Source of the DNA: Plectrocnemia conspersa
Lineage: Eukaryota; Arthropoda; Insecta; Trichoptera; Polycentropodidae
DNA: 64,000 nt
NCBI GenBank assembly: GCA_009617715.1
Contig: VTFK01000507.1
Coordinates: 1 to 64,000 of the forward strand
Direction: 5' to 3'
Shown: in pieces, positions 1 to 35,619 of the stretch
Layout: every line of letters starts with the position of its first letter
Numbering within the stretch: position 1 is the first letter of the stretch
Notes under the pieces: model-generated
Told to the model about the DNA's origin: nothing
The model's database searches: none
The model's input: only the letters and a program-made list of their open reading frames with translations
Program-made: the position numbers and the translations under genes

Positions 1-2879
1 ATTACATTTACCTTCCTATACTATTTATACCTAATACTATGTCATTTATTTTTTGTGAATAGTAAGTACAATTCTTCGTGAACACATTTCAATAAATTAT
101 TCTTTTCTAAGTTTCATGGTTAACGTTTTACAAATTATTAAAAAAAAAGTACAATAAAAAAAGTTATTTTTCGATTAAAGTATTTAAATTATAATATATT
201 TTAAATATTTAATTAATTATTTTTTAACTAAAATACTGACAAACTATCAATCTTTCGCTGTATTATTTTTAATTTGTAAAAAGATTAATCAAAACATGTT
301 TTATTTCATTTTTACTTCCAAAAATTGAAATTAAAAAAAAGCTTGAAATTAAATACGAGCTGGCACTACCCCAACCAAAAAAAAAATACGAGTGCAAAGG
401 GTTAAACTGAATTTTAGTTGATAATTATGAATTTTTATTTTGTTTTGTTTTTCAAACTTATCATAGTAAATGTGTTTTGTAATAAGTGATTTCAATATTT
501 TAACAGCTGATTGTGACTATGAATATAAATTTGACAATATTCCCAATACTTTTATATAATATTAAAATACATAAAAATTAAATATATTCGGGTTCGTATC
601 ATTTAATTTTAATAATTTATGATTTATTTATATTGTTTCTTCCTATGTTTATATTTTATTATGTATGGAAATAATGCAATGTATTGTTTTCAACCATTGT
701 CACGCATTGTGGTAATTTAATTTAGATAAATAAATATTCTACTTGAAAGTAACTGATGTTTGAAACCGATTATTTAATAATTATCGCTCGATTGTATCAT
801 TGAAAATTCGCCCGGTTGGCAACACTGTCCGTCATCGCCGTTGGCCATAACGCCTCAACGACCGTCACTCTCCCTTCTCTCCTGTTTTTTCGCACGCACA
901 CGCGCCACTAATTTTTATTCGTGCGAATCAAATTTAAATACGCGAACGTTGCAAAATAATAATACAGGAGAGGATTCTGGAAGCGTTCCAAATTAATCGC
1001 GAACCTCGGCCGAAAAATGTTGCCAGAAAAGAAAATTAAATAACGACCGCATTTGGTGTGCCTTTACAACATAAATATTTGCGGTAGAAATTATCTGTGG
1101 TTGCGCGTGAATATAAATAATGTTTACAATTAATTAATGAATGGTTGAGATAAAAATTGTATTTAACGGCGGTTTCCTGTAAATGATAAAAATAGTTTTG
1201 TAATATATGCTATAACAAATATAAAAGTGGTACTTAAAAAAATAGTTAAATGTGGACAGCAACGCATATATTTATTTAAATCCTTCGCTAGTATAAAAAA
1301 AGTTTTTTTGTAAAAGTCAGGCTTTTTACATCCATAGGTTGACGAGCTTACTTTAATTTGATACTAAAATGAGGATTGCTAAAGCTTTAGTTGCATATAT
1401 AATATATAGTTGGTCTAATAAGTGACAGGCAAAAATAATAATTAATTGCATTAGTTTTCAACTCAACCTCAAAATCACCCCTAAAGTAAAAACTGTTTTT
1501 AATAATTACAAAAGTTAATTTAAACAATGCTTATTCGATGCAAGACAATTAATGTTTTTTTAGACAAATATCGAAACTTATGAATAAAAGTTTATGTTAA
1601 TTATTGGCCTTCAAAAGTCCGCGTGGCTATTGTGCAATACGGTGTGCTCTGCCTAACTCAAATTTTGTTGTAATGCGACTTCCGTGGTTGGTCTTTTAAA
1701 AATAATGCATTAGCAATTACTGGAATACGCGAAACTTCTACAATTTTTTTTTGTGTATTATTGATAGTATATTTTGACAATACTATAAATAATGTGAATG
1801 TAAATGTGAGTTGGTCACAGACATGAAAGTGAAATCAAGAAGAAAATAAAATGATATTTGTATGTATAACTTGTATGTATAAAAATGTCGTTTCTTAGTG
1901 ACCATTTTTCACACAGGTGGATTGAGCAGCTTATATTACAAAAACGCCGCAAAAACACAAGAGCAAACGCAACGCTAGTCTGTGTATGCATATTATGTTT
2001 CTTTTACATGAACAAAAATTCGTTTTTCTTAAAATGTCGTGGGGATACTAATTTATTACATTACTTGAAAAAAAAGAAGAAGAAATTTTTACACCCAATG
2101 TAAAAAAATGCCTGAAACACCGGTGTGTTTTATTTTATTTTTAATATAAATTTATTAAATTTTATTATTTAATGTTTATAATTAATACTTATTAAATAAA
2201 GTATTTCATTGTGAACAAAGAAGAAAATTAATTTTTACTCTCTTCTGTAAAAAAATATTTTTATGACAATGATTGTTCTTCAAATAATGAATTATTTTTT
2301 TATATCTTATCAATAAGCTTATTAATAAATATAGAATATGAGTTTCTGAGAGTGCAATCAGATTTCAGACCCTTTTCGAAATATTCACAGCAACAAGATT
2401 CATTATCGAGATCCGCCATTTTATAATAGTATCAATGAGTTTATGTCTGATCATAAAGTGACGTCAAACGCTAAATTACGCATCGTTTGAAGAGATTCTC
2501 CATTTTGTAAAATAAAACAGTTCAAATACATCAATGTATATAGTTCATAAATGAATCATTATAATAATTAGTAGTATTTATTTCCCCTTTAGGCTTAAAT
2601 GTTTGCCTTGCTGGCTCATTATACAATTACCCACTGTTATGTAAATAGGCATTGAAAAAATTATTCAAACAAGCCGATGATGTCATTCATTTGTTTTCCC
2701 CATTTTTTCCAAAACTCTCGCATCTGTCACTCACCAAATGACACAATTCATGAATTGGCCATTGCACTGCGACAATGACGCCTCCAGCTATATAAACAAT
2801 ACTTTACCGAAGTGAATCATTAATTTCTGAGTACTACTTATAATGCGGGATTATTTTATACTTGAGAAGATTATTCAAA
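1..2879. other. upstream intergenic DNA, no gene recognised
   Basis: AT-rich sequence with many stops in all frames. The only longer frame (1885-2103 +) is low-complexity and lysine-rich at its end, with no recognisable family. A GC-richer patch lies at about 790-1020 and is listed separately. Confidence 0.6.
790..1020. promoter_or_regulatory. GC/CpG-richer patch, possible distal promoter or enhancer
   Basis: A block rich in CpG and pyrimidines stands out in very AT-rich surroundings. It holds runs such as ACCGTCACTCTCCC and CGCACGCACACGCGCC. No good Inr/DPE pair was found, so an alternative upstream promoter of the transporter gene, or a neighbour's promoter, is only a guess. Confidence 0.2.
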
Positions 2880-2913
2880 TCAGTTCTTTTGTTACAGTTT
2901 CATCGACTGGATG
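2880..2913 (+). promoter_or_regulatory. Inr + DPE core promoter of the transporter gene
   Basis: TCAGTT at 2880-2885 fits the arthropod initiator TCAKTY, with A+1 at 2882. GGATG at 2909-2913 fits the downstream promoter element RGWYV at exactly +28 to +32. The predicted start gives a 113-nt 5' UTR before the ATG at 2995. Such pairs occur by chance a few times in a window this size; the position just before a coding start makes this one credible. Confidence 0.6.
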
Positions 2914-2994
2914 GCGTATTGTCTACTTTTGGAGAGTAAGGCATGACGCGGAATCGTGAAGACTTGAATCATTTTTGGATAGAAATTTGACAGG

Positions 2995-26229
<23,235 letters not shown>

Positions 26230-26860
26230 TTAATCAATTTTTTTGTAACAATATTTTTTGGAACGAAACTGAACGAACAAGTTAAAAATGTGATATTATG
26301 AATGAAAACGATATTTATTAAATATGTACATAAATAGCTATATTTACATTATATTGACTCAAATTGTGCAATTTAAAGTCTTTTATTATACTAAGGTATA
26401 TTCGACTGAATAGAAGACTATTCTTATATTGATTTTTGCGAGTTATGATATTTTTTCTATATATTGTTATATATATATTATATGTATGTACGTAAAAATC
26501 ATTGTATAATTATTTTTACTGAGTGTTCTTTTATGGTGCTAATGGAGATCTTATCAAGAATTGTATATATCGATTATTATAGAAAATGCATTTTGTACAA
26601 TGCCTGTTTCTGTGTTTTTACATATGTAGTTGTATATCAATGTTTGACTTTAAATGCATTTATATGAATCTATATTGGCTTTAACATAGATTATATTTAC
26701 TTAATTGTTTAATTGTAATGTTGATGAAGCTACTTAATTTTTACGTGTATTTTTTATATTATGTATTATATATGACGATGAAGAAGAGATGAATCTATTT
26801 ATTTCTTTGAATGATGAGAAAAGAATGATATTTAAATAAAAAATATAAGGAATAGACTGC
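26230..26860 (+). other. transporter 3' UTR with candidate poly(A) signal
   Basis: AT-rich, non-coding sequence follows the stop. AATAAA at 26835-26840 is a reasonable poly(A) signal, giving a 3' UTR near 0.6 kb. The short frame at 26464-26667 has no family features. Confidence 0.45.
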
Positions 26861-27120
26861 AATTGATTTTATTTACCTGCATAATTTTATATATTAAGAT
26901 GAGTGCGCATTTAAATGTAGTCTGTAACTATTTAATTAATAAGAAGAATTGTATGGTAAAATTTAACTTTTACTACAAAGATAAAATACCTTGACTTATA
27001 CATAAAATATATCATAATCATTTTTTTAAATCAGTCATCTTCATTGTTTTTAACAGAAAAACTTACTGATTAAAAAATTATACATAATTTTTATTATTAA
27101 TTATAATAAATTTTAATACG
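26861..27120. other. intergenic AT-rich DNA
   Basis: No coding or repeat signal recognised. Confidence 0.6.
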
Positions 27121-27544
27121 TTGTCAGTTCCTCACTATTGTGAGGTACCGCAGCTGTCGAGAGTACGAATACCGGACCCTCAATTTTTTGAGTAATAAAT
27201 AGTTTTTTATACAATTCTAATTTAAAATAATTTTGTTTATTTATTTATTTGTTAAATTTTGATACTAAAACCGTTGTGTATCTGTGTGCTATATTTAAAT
27301 GAAGAGATAAATTAAATGTAAAAGTTAATTTTTGTTGATATTGACTGATTGGATTAATTTAAAAACATTGAAATAAAATGTTTGCTTATGCCATTCCAAT
27401 TTCTCTTTTACTAGTTAAATTTCGTATATGCAGTTGATCTAAGTACATTTTCGACCGTTCCCGCGTTACTGTGTGATTTTGCACACTGCGGAAACGATTA
27501 ATCTAGTTTTTTTTAACTACTGAATAGTTAAATTATATATTATT

Positions 27545-28700
27545 ATTATTTATTATTTATTAAAATTATAACCATCGTGACTTGACAGGCAAACCCAATG
27601 CGTCACGATAGTCAAAAGTACTAATACATCATAATACATACAAATATAAACAAGACAAAACAACAGACACAAATCACCTCAACAGTTGTGCATTGTCCCA
27701 TACGAACTGAACCAAAGCTCCATATGTGCAAGAGAAAATGTCAATATTACTATGGACAGAATGCAGCAGATAAATAGCCTTGGCCAGAGAAGAGTTGGCA
27801 AGTGCTCCAGTTCTAGACTTAACAGGCAAGAATAGTGGACGCGACCGAGAACAATAACCACCTTCAGGAGCCCACATTTGAAGCTGCTCGAGCACTGAAG
27901 GATTGTCTACGATGCCCTTGAGCAATTTCTAGAAGTGTTACATTACATAAACACTTCTGCGAGTCGACAAAGAAACGTATCCCAGGGCTATCAAAATAAA
28001 AGCACTGGGAAACAAGAACGGATAATACCCGTATTCCTTCAAGTATAAATATCGAAGAAATTTACGTTGTACTTTTTTTTCCAGCTTCAATTCATTACAT
28101 TGATTCATTACGCCTGGGATCCAAATGATGGAGCTAGTTTCTAGTATGCTGCGGACTAGAGTATCATAAAGAGTGCGCAATACTAAAGTATTCCTGAAGT
28201 AACGCGCATTTCTCATGATAAAACCGAGGCATTTTTAAGGATTTGCTATGAGTCTCTGCAATGTGCTGGCTAAATTTCCAACGTTCTTCGAAAGTCACTC
28301 CTAAATCCTTAGTTGAAGAAAACCTTTCCAGAAAATATCCGCCTAGATGGTATGAATATTTTGCCGGCGTTAATGACCTTGAAAATGAAATTGTGTGACA
28401 TTTTTTTACACTGAAAGGCAATTGGTTAAAGCAAGCCCATTTCCATATAGAGTTGAGATCCTCCTGTAGGTCGAGGGAATCAGAAATCGAATGCATTTTC
28501 TTGTAAATTTTCAAGTCATCTGCATATAATAAAAAATCTGAATGCTCTATTGCTGTTTCTATGTCATTAATGAACAATAAAAACAACAATGGACCCAAAT
28601 TGGATCCTTGAGGTACTCCAGTAGGGGTCTTATATCGTTCTGAAAAGGAGTTATTGTGGATATATGTGGATAAATCACGATATATGTAGATAAATCACGT
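27545..28700 (-). mobile_element. 5'-truncated Jockey/CR1-like LINE, copy 1
   Basis: On the minus strand the reverse transcriptase starts near 28650 with TGVPQGSNLGPLLFLLFIND, then the catalytic YADDLKIYK, and continues through at least two frameshifts (frames 28598-28164, 28216-27938 and 27925-27674) to the C-terminal region with SRSRPLF and RTGALANSSL. It is followed by a 3' hairpin (27571-27612) and an AAT-rich tail, typical of target-primed insertion. Frameshifts make it inactive. Confidence 0.85.
27571..27612 (-). other. LINE 3'-terminal stem-loop, copy 1
   Basis: ACCATCGTGAC pairs with GTCACGATAGT across a loop containing CAATGCG. Same structure as at 35631-35672. Confidence 0.65.
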
Positions 28701-29135
28701 AATATGTTATTAATTATTTTAAAATAGGTTTGCATCTTAGCTAAATAATATTAAAATTATTTTATGACATTGAAGCATAGCTAAAACATTATTTGATTTA
28801 TTTGCAACTACACTTAAAAATATGTTATCTGATCTGATCTGATATTTTTTTCAATATGATCAATTATTAGTCATTGATTGTGTTGTAGCGCAGTTTAGAT
28901 GATTTATTACCCGCTTTCTTAAAAGCATATTTTTAAAATGTAATAAAATAAAAATATTGTTATGTTATATAAATGATATAAGATATAAATAAAAATAAAT
29001 ACTTTTAAACATAGATTAATCATAAATTCAAGATTTTCATTGTTAGAAAAGTCGCACTAAGGATGACTTTATAATAAAAACATGTTTGTGATTACACAAT
29101 GTTAATTAAAATATAATATATTTGAATAAATTTCC

Positions 29136-31460
29136 AAAAAAAAAATTATCCCAAAAAAATTTTGAAATAAATAAAATTCGCGACGTCGTCATTCTATGGA
29201 ATGTGTAATCAGGGGTTGCTTAGCACCTGTTCGCGTCGTACTGAGCTTTGCATGCACGGATGCCACTAATAGTGTTATTATAAAGTATAAATCAAAAAGT
29301 AAGAGAATAAAGTAAATAGCTTATCTGCATTTTTCCATTCAAAATATTATAATTTATATTCCATATTTTCTAGATTCAATATAAATGATGAACTACCATT
29401 CGTTTATAATTGATTACTTTCTGGTCCATTCAACGCTCGATACTCCCACTATCTCCTGAAAGTTCTTATATCAATTACAAACCCATTAACGTCCAATTTG
29501 CCATCATGCATAGCAAACACTATCTGCCCCCTTGACTCGACATTATCGACTCTTAAATTGGATCAGCGTCGCAAATTGCATTTGCGAATTCTCGATTTAT
29601 ATTCTCGATATATATCCACTTGAACGTATTTTTAATTAACTCGCATACACACCAAGATAGTGGTGAGTTATCTGTCTTTCCTGTATTTATAGTTTACGAG
29701 TCGTGCGATAGTTTATCGAACGTGGTCTGGCCGTGGCAAAAGGGCCGCTTTCAGAAGAGAAATGTATGCGGGTGATAAGGACGGAACCGTTATCTGCACT
29801 TAAATGAACGTCGAGGGTCTTGTTCCTCTCTCGGAAGACTTGTGTCGTTTTTGAGACCACACGTATCTGGCTGGCCGGAAATAGAATTAATTGAACAATA
29901 AAAGTGAATATTACACACAATTTTCCTCGTGTGATGAGATTATTTTTTATTATGAATTATAATATTTGCAGAGTCTAAAAAGAATATGAGAGCTTATGGT
30001 AATTAAAAAATGTATATATAATTTTTTTAAATAGTGTAAAAAATAATAATCACGGTTACTACTTCGTTAGGCCAGAGCTGAATATCGAAGTAAAAGTGGC
30101 TGTATTGATTTAGTTTAAGCATTACAGTCGGATATGAAGTTCAAGTTATTATTGGCAAATATTTTTCTGAGGCAAAACTAAGGTTTATTTACAATAAGAG
30201 AAAAGGGAGGAGATCAATGAATGATTTGAAGAAGAACTGGAATATTTGTTTTATTCTGATAATTATCTTATGTAGACCAACGATTGACAAGCACTCGAGT
30301 CATAAAATATGATATTAGTGTAATCTTACAATATAGGTTCTCATAACGAATTGATGTTTTGTACACCAACTAATTAAAGCGTGCCAAATCATGATTAAAA
30401 ATTAATGTCTTCTTAGGAAGAATAAATAAATTAAAAAAAAATGAACCGAGATTCTCACGACAAAAAGAAAAAAAGTATCATTATTGGTAAGTCACATATT
30501 ATTTTACTGCAGTGAAGCTGAAGTCATGAGAACTCACTTATCGCAACAAAATTTTAGTAAAATGATCTGCAATGATAAATTGTATAATAAAAATAATTTT
30601 TTTGTATGGGTTGGTAATGTTTTTTTGACTTTTTATAGCTGTCATATGCAATTTATATATTTTTTTTATTTACAGCTAAAAGAAATTATTTCGCTAAGAT
30701 TAAACTAAATTACAATTCATTTCCATATAATTTATATATGTAATACAATTATAAGCATATTTGACGTTTTGTTTATTTAATAAAATCGCTATTTACAAAA
30801 ACAAACTAAAGGAGCTTAAAAAAACGGATTTCAGCGAATAAATTTACATATAAAACAGATATTTGTAGAAAAAACATGTTTTTCTAGCGGAAATGAGAAT
30901 ATGAATAATTTTGACATTAATTGTGATTTTGTAATACAGTCACTGAACTTTTAATGTAAAAAATTACAAAAAACATAAATCTGTAGTGTCATAAATTAAC
31001 ATTAAAATATGCATGAGATTAATATTTTTTATTTTAGATATTACAAATTTTATAGCAGCAAAAAAAATTGTTTTGACATACATTATTGAGTCAAAAACAT
31101 ATGTAAATAAATTATTCATTATAGATTAAATTTTATGATTTTTCAGAAAAAGGAATACTTTCGTAAATATGTAATTTTTTTAGTTGTATTATTTGTTGTT
31201 GTGTTAAAGAAACGATCTCGCACAAATATAATGTTAAATATTATAGTGCTTATTAGGAAAAAAATCCAGATAATTTCATTTTTTGATTTATTTTTGTAAC
31301 AAAAAATACGAAATAAAACAGAGCTAAAGAGTGTTACTGTTTTTGTTATAATAGATTTAATATCCTTGATATTTATTTTATTAAGTAAAGAAAACATCTA
31401 CTGTATTTTTTACATGCAATTTTTCCAAATATTTTATTTTCGCGGATTTTCGCCATTTTT
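29136..31460. other. intergenic DNA with a GC-balanced island at about 29380-29910
   Basis: The island is non-repetitive, with several homeodomain-like AATTA/ATTAAT sites, and is a candidate enhancer. The frame at 29687-29920 (-) lacks splice sites or family features. The remainder is AT-rich with nothing recognised. Confidence 0.4.
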
Positions 31461-31489
31461 CGCAAAAAGCTGAACGGTCAGGGAGGCTG

Positions 31490-31584
31490 TCAGGGGTCTG
31501 AGGATCTCCACCTCCATCTGGCTTTCTACTTGGACCTCCTCAAGCAAGAACTCGGGCTAAAAGCTCCCGGGAAAGCGAATTGAA
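31490..31584 (+). CDS. possible C-terminal coding exon, family unknown
   Basis: One plus-strand frame reads GSEDLHLHLAFYLDLLKQEL and then GLKAPGKAN before a stop, with G/C-rich third positions that contrast with the flanks. TGTCAG just before it could be an acceptor. No partner exon was found. It may be a real terminal exon, an exon remnant or chance. Confidence 0.25.
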
Positions 31585-32665
31585 ACTTGCGCGTCGAAAC
31601 ACTCTTCAACTTAACATTTGCTTGGCAGGGCGAATTCGATTTTATAATAACAACTCTATGAGAGTGAGTGTAAAGTATTTATGTATTATGTATAATGGAA
31701 AGCCCAAAGTGGTTTAATGTACTGGTTTTAAAAAAAATCATACTATACATGTGTTATATATGTATGTATATAACTAAATAAAATAGTACTTTATTACCAA
31801 GGTAATTATCTGACCTGGTAATTACAATAATTTTGATACTCTTATTAATTATTTTTAAAAGAGAAAATTATACAAATGTCATGGCATTTATTTCAATGAG
31901 AATTTAAATAAAACCTCAAAAAATAATGTGGTTATTTTTAGGCGAATATCCAAGTATATCTCATGAGATTTGATCGACTCAGATTCGGTGAAATTGATAA
32001 TCGCAACTTTATGACGTCAATTTATAACCTTGTGGGTTGTGTGAAAGCTGTTTATTTAACTTGTATCGTTAATGAAATAATTAATAAATATGTGGTTGAA
32101 GATAATCGCGTTAAAGTGTCAAGTGCTTAAAGTAAAAATGGAAGTGATTAACGTCAATCACCACTTAAATGTCAAAAAAATGATTAAGGTTATTATAAAT
32201 CGATCGATAAAGAAAAATTGCTAAAAAAATTGCATTTTTTTTAATAAAATATATTTAAAAAAATTAAAAATATATAGTTTTAGATATTGCCAATATTCTT
32301 TAACAAAATACTCAAAACTATTTATTATTGTAATACTATAAATGCTTAGTATAGTATTTTGAGCAACATATTATTATTATAAATTATTTAGGTAAATTTT
32401 TTTTTTATATATATATATACATTTTTTTATATGTTAAAAATGAATAGTCTTTTTGTCTACTAGTAATTACTAATAGTCTTGTGAATTTATTTTTGTTACA
32501 TTTCTCAACAATTTATCATTTTTTATAGCTTATTTAACTCATTACTTTTATATTAAACAATGCCATAAAAAATCATGAAAAGGCAATGTTTTGATTTAAC
32601 AAAAAAATCGGATATTGCGGAAAGCTTTCATAATATTTTTAATTTATTTTCATCATAAGCTAACG

Positions 32666-32868
32666 CATCTAAAAAAATCTAATGTCATTACATCGAATAT
32701 GCATTGTTTGATATATCCTTTGTAATTATTGGACGGTCGCCCAACATATTGCATAATTTAATTTTTCACAAAGGGAATAATTTGGAGGTGGAGTTATACA
32801 AATTTAATATATTATATTAAATTTGATTCATTTTCAATTCATGTTAGCTTACTCAAAGGACCATACTA
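32666..32868 (+). repeat. ~200-bp direct repeat, copy 1
   Basis: Shares ordered blocks with 33400-33601: CATTACATCGAAT, TAATTATTGGAC-GTC-CCCAACA, GCATAAT and TTTGGAGGT-GAGTTA. Class unknown. Confidence 0.6.
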
Positions 32869-33399
32869 AGCAGTTAATATAAATTTTATGTTTTCCGTTC
32901 TGTATTTTTTGTTATTATTTTTTGAGATTTCATGATAAATTATTGATAAGGAATTTCAATTGATGAGTCACCTCTTATCTCTTTTTTCCTATAAGAGCTT
33001 TTGTGTGATATTGTATTTAAATCACTTTAAAATTTTGAAAGCGATGTCAGGCAATATGTATTTAACTACAAATAAATAACTGTTACTATTGTAAAATGTA
33101 TGCCCATAAAATACTGCTCTTATTTTAAATACAACGTTACCCAAGAAAAAAATAATAATTTTTCTTGTTTTTATGGTTTTATGCCTCTAATATTATTGTA
33201 AATTTATCTTAGACTGGCAATTTTTTTAATTCATTGTCTTTGTGCTAATCAGTAGTATTAGAAATCATCAAATGACAGTAGTTTGGTTTTAACTGAACAG
33301 TAAAAATCTGCAGAAAAAACGCAGACAGAGCCATTAAATATGTTTTTTTTAAAAACCTTTCATGTGCTTTTAAAATATTTTTTTACAAGATTCAAAATT

Positions 33400-33601
33400 C
33401 ATCTAAAAACACTTATGGCATTACATCGAATAAACATTGTTGAAAATATCATTCGTAATTATTGGACCGTCACCCAACACAAGGCATAATATAAATGTTT
33501 CCAAATGGATGATTTGGAGGTAGAGTTAAACCACAATGCAATTTGATTCGCATTTTCTTTATTTCTATTTCGTACTAATTTCCTCGAAGGATCATTACAA
33601 T
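33400..33601 (+). repeat. ~200-bp direct repeat, copy 2
   Basis: Diverged copy of 32666-32868, same orientation, about 0.53 kb further on. Confidence 0.6.
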
Positions 33602-34249
33602 TTTTTTAAAATTGCATATAGCTATAAATAAATTCGTGTATGAATCAAACATTATTGTTATTTGGTTAGTATATATTTGTTATAAGTTTGAATTTATATT
33701 TGTATGGTATATTAGGATATGTTATATTTATCAGACCAAATGTATTATATATTGGAAGATTAAATTTTTAATGGTTTTGCTGATAATATTTGTTTGTAAA
33801 ATAGTCATATTTACCTGGTATTAAATTAAAAAAACATAATTAAATTTGCTAATCAGCTTTAAAAAATATTCGTTCGCAAAAAAGCGAAGCCGGAACGTAA
33901 AAATAATAGAAGAAGCTTATAAATAATTGAAAAAAAGATTTCAGTTTCGCAATTAAGATGATGATAAATTTTATTATTTTTATTTATAAAAAAAAAACAG
34001 TTTCATGGGCGTTATATTAATATTATTATATAGAGCCTTATATTTGAGATGCGAGAGGAAAATTTCTCAAGGCCTTGACCTTATTGATGGGACGAGTTTC
34101 CAGACGTCCCGTGGGATCCGACTAAATAGCGCGAAGAGAGTTTTACTATAGCAAAAAAATACCTGACGTCGGCTGAAAAATAATTTATTTCCATCCTTGA
34201 AAATAAATTAGTTTTAATTTATCGAATGCGGTGTAGCCATTGTGAACGA

Positions 34250-34290
34250 GGGTCTCTGTGGCGCAGCCATTAGGGGAATTAGCACTGGAT
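34250..34290 (+). pseudogene. tRNA-Asn-like 5' fragment
   Basis: GTCTCTGTGGCGCAG followed after a few bases by AATTAGC resembles the 5' half of eukaryotic tRNA-Asn (GTCTCTGTGGCGCA...GTTAGC). There is an insertion in the D-loop region and no anticodon or T arm, so it is not functional. It could be a tRNA-derived SINE scrap. Confidence 0.3.
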
Positions 34291-34779
34291 TCGGTACGAT
34301 TGGATTTTATCGAATCGCAAGTGGGATTCTATAAAAGACTTATATGGCGAATTAAATTATATTATATAATAGTAGTAGCATATATTTCCATTTTATATTT
34401 TATTGTGATTTTTTTATTAATTTAATACGTTGATCTAAATATTTATATAAATTAATGAGCAAAATTTTATCGCGAACTTTTACTTGGGACTGGGCAAAAC
34501 ACTAATATAGAAAATCAACTTAACTTTGTCATAGAAAACAATATCAGAGATACTTTGCCTTATTAATACTAATCTATACTTAAAATTTTAGCTTAATTTT
34601 TGTACATCCTTAGTTTAATAATTTTTAACTTAGAACATTAACACAAATTAAATAAATTTATTATTTATTAAAAATATTTTTAGAAATTTATTGCTTAATT
34701 TATTAAATTAAAAACAGCGCGTGATACAAAACATTTATTTAACTTTTTAACCAAATCAACTTTTAGTTACATGCCCTTC

Positions 34780-35080
34780 TAACTCACAAGGGCGACAATT
34801 AAAACCTAAACACTTTGTAAACCTTTCTCGATGCCCCCGCGAAAGAGCGAGGACCCATCCGGGAAAGTAGGGATTACGACGGGCGGAAAGGGTGGAAAAG
34901 CAAGGGTGGAAACAGGGTGGCATCGATCGGTCGGCCCTTGCACCGACTTTATTCTCCCTTGTCCCTAGCTGCTGGAAATCAGCTGACCCAAATTAGCATG
35001 CGAGTGCGAACGGTAAACGTTGCGTGCGTATGCGGGACCTATTTTTGAGGACCCATTAAAGACCCTCTGCGAAGGGCTTG
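34780..35080. promoter_or_regulatory. GC-rich non-repetitive island, candidate regulatory element
   Basis: GC-rich sequence with AAGGGTGGAAA repeats and palindromic ATCGATCGGTCGG, without an open frame. It contrasts with AT-rich flanks. Confidence 0.25.
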
Positions 35081-35619
35081 GCTTTTTTGGGCAGATGCTG
35101 TGTTTAAAAGGGAATTGGTGATATTTTTGGAAGGGTTGTATGTAATGTTTTAGACCCTCAGTAATGATTCAGAATTAAGATTTCAGTATGATTAGCAATA
35201 AAAATGTATATTTAATAAAAACAAACTATTTGAGGAGTATATTCAGTTTAATTATATAAACATAACCTTTAGTGACAGTGTTTACGTCTAAAAGATCCAG
35301 CCGTCTTGAAGCGCGGAAGCGCGTTGAACTGTGGATTTAGAACGTCAAGTGAAGAGAGAAGCGGCTGCTTTTATATTATTTGCCTGATGTTAATTAGCAG
35401 CTTCACTTGGCTTGAGTCCGTAAGTAAAAAAATGATAATGTTGTCGGAAGTTTTATTAAAAAAAAATATTATACACATATACAACCCGAAGGAGATTTAG
35501 TGCTCGCCCACTTATTATTGCTACGATCTAAGAGTGTAAATAAATGTATTTTTGTCCGTTTCATGACTGTTGCGCAATTTTTTGTGAACATTTTGTTATT
35601 TTTATTTTTTATTTTTTCG

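Larger units (their letters stand above)
27121..29135. repeat. unclassified ~0.9-kb repeat, copy A, split by a LINE
   Basis: The left end has the palindromic CCTCACTATTGTGAGGTACC and GTACGAATACCGGACCCT; the right part (28856-29135) matches 52228-52510, including ATTAGTCATTGATTGTGTTG. A minus-strand LINE at about 27545-28700 interrupts it. Without the LINE the length is close to copy C at 51.5 kb. Confidence 0.55.
31600..34240. other. intergenic AT-rich DNA with a repeat pair
   Basis: Apart from the repeats at 32666-32868 and 33400-33601 nothing coding is recognised. The frame at 33612-33824 is low-complexity hydrophobic sequence. Confidence 0.55.

Noticed and set aside
29687..29920. 77-aa minus-strand frame in a GC-balanced block
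   Set aside because: No homology I recognise and no convincing splice sites; more likely non-coding conserved DNA.
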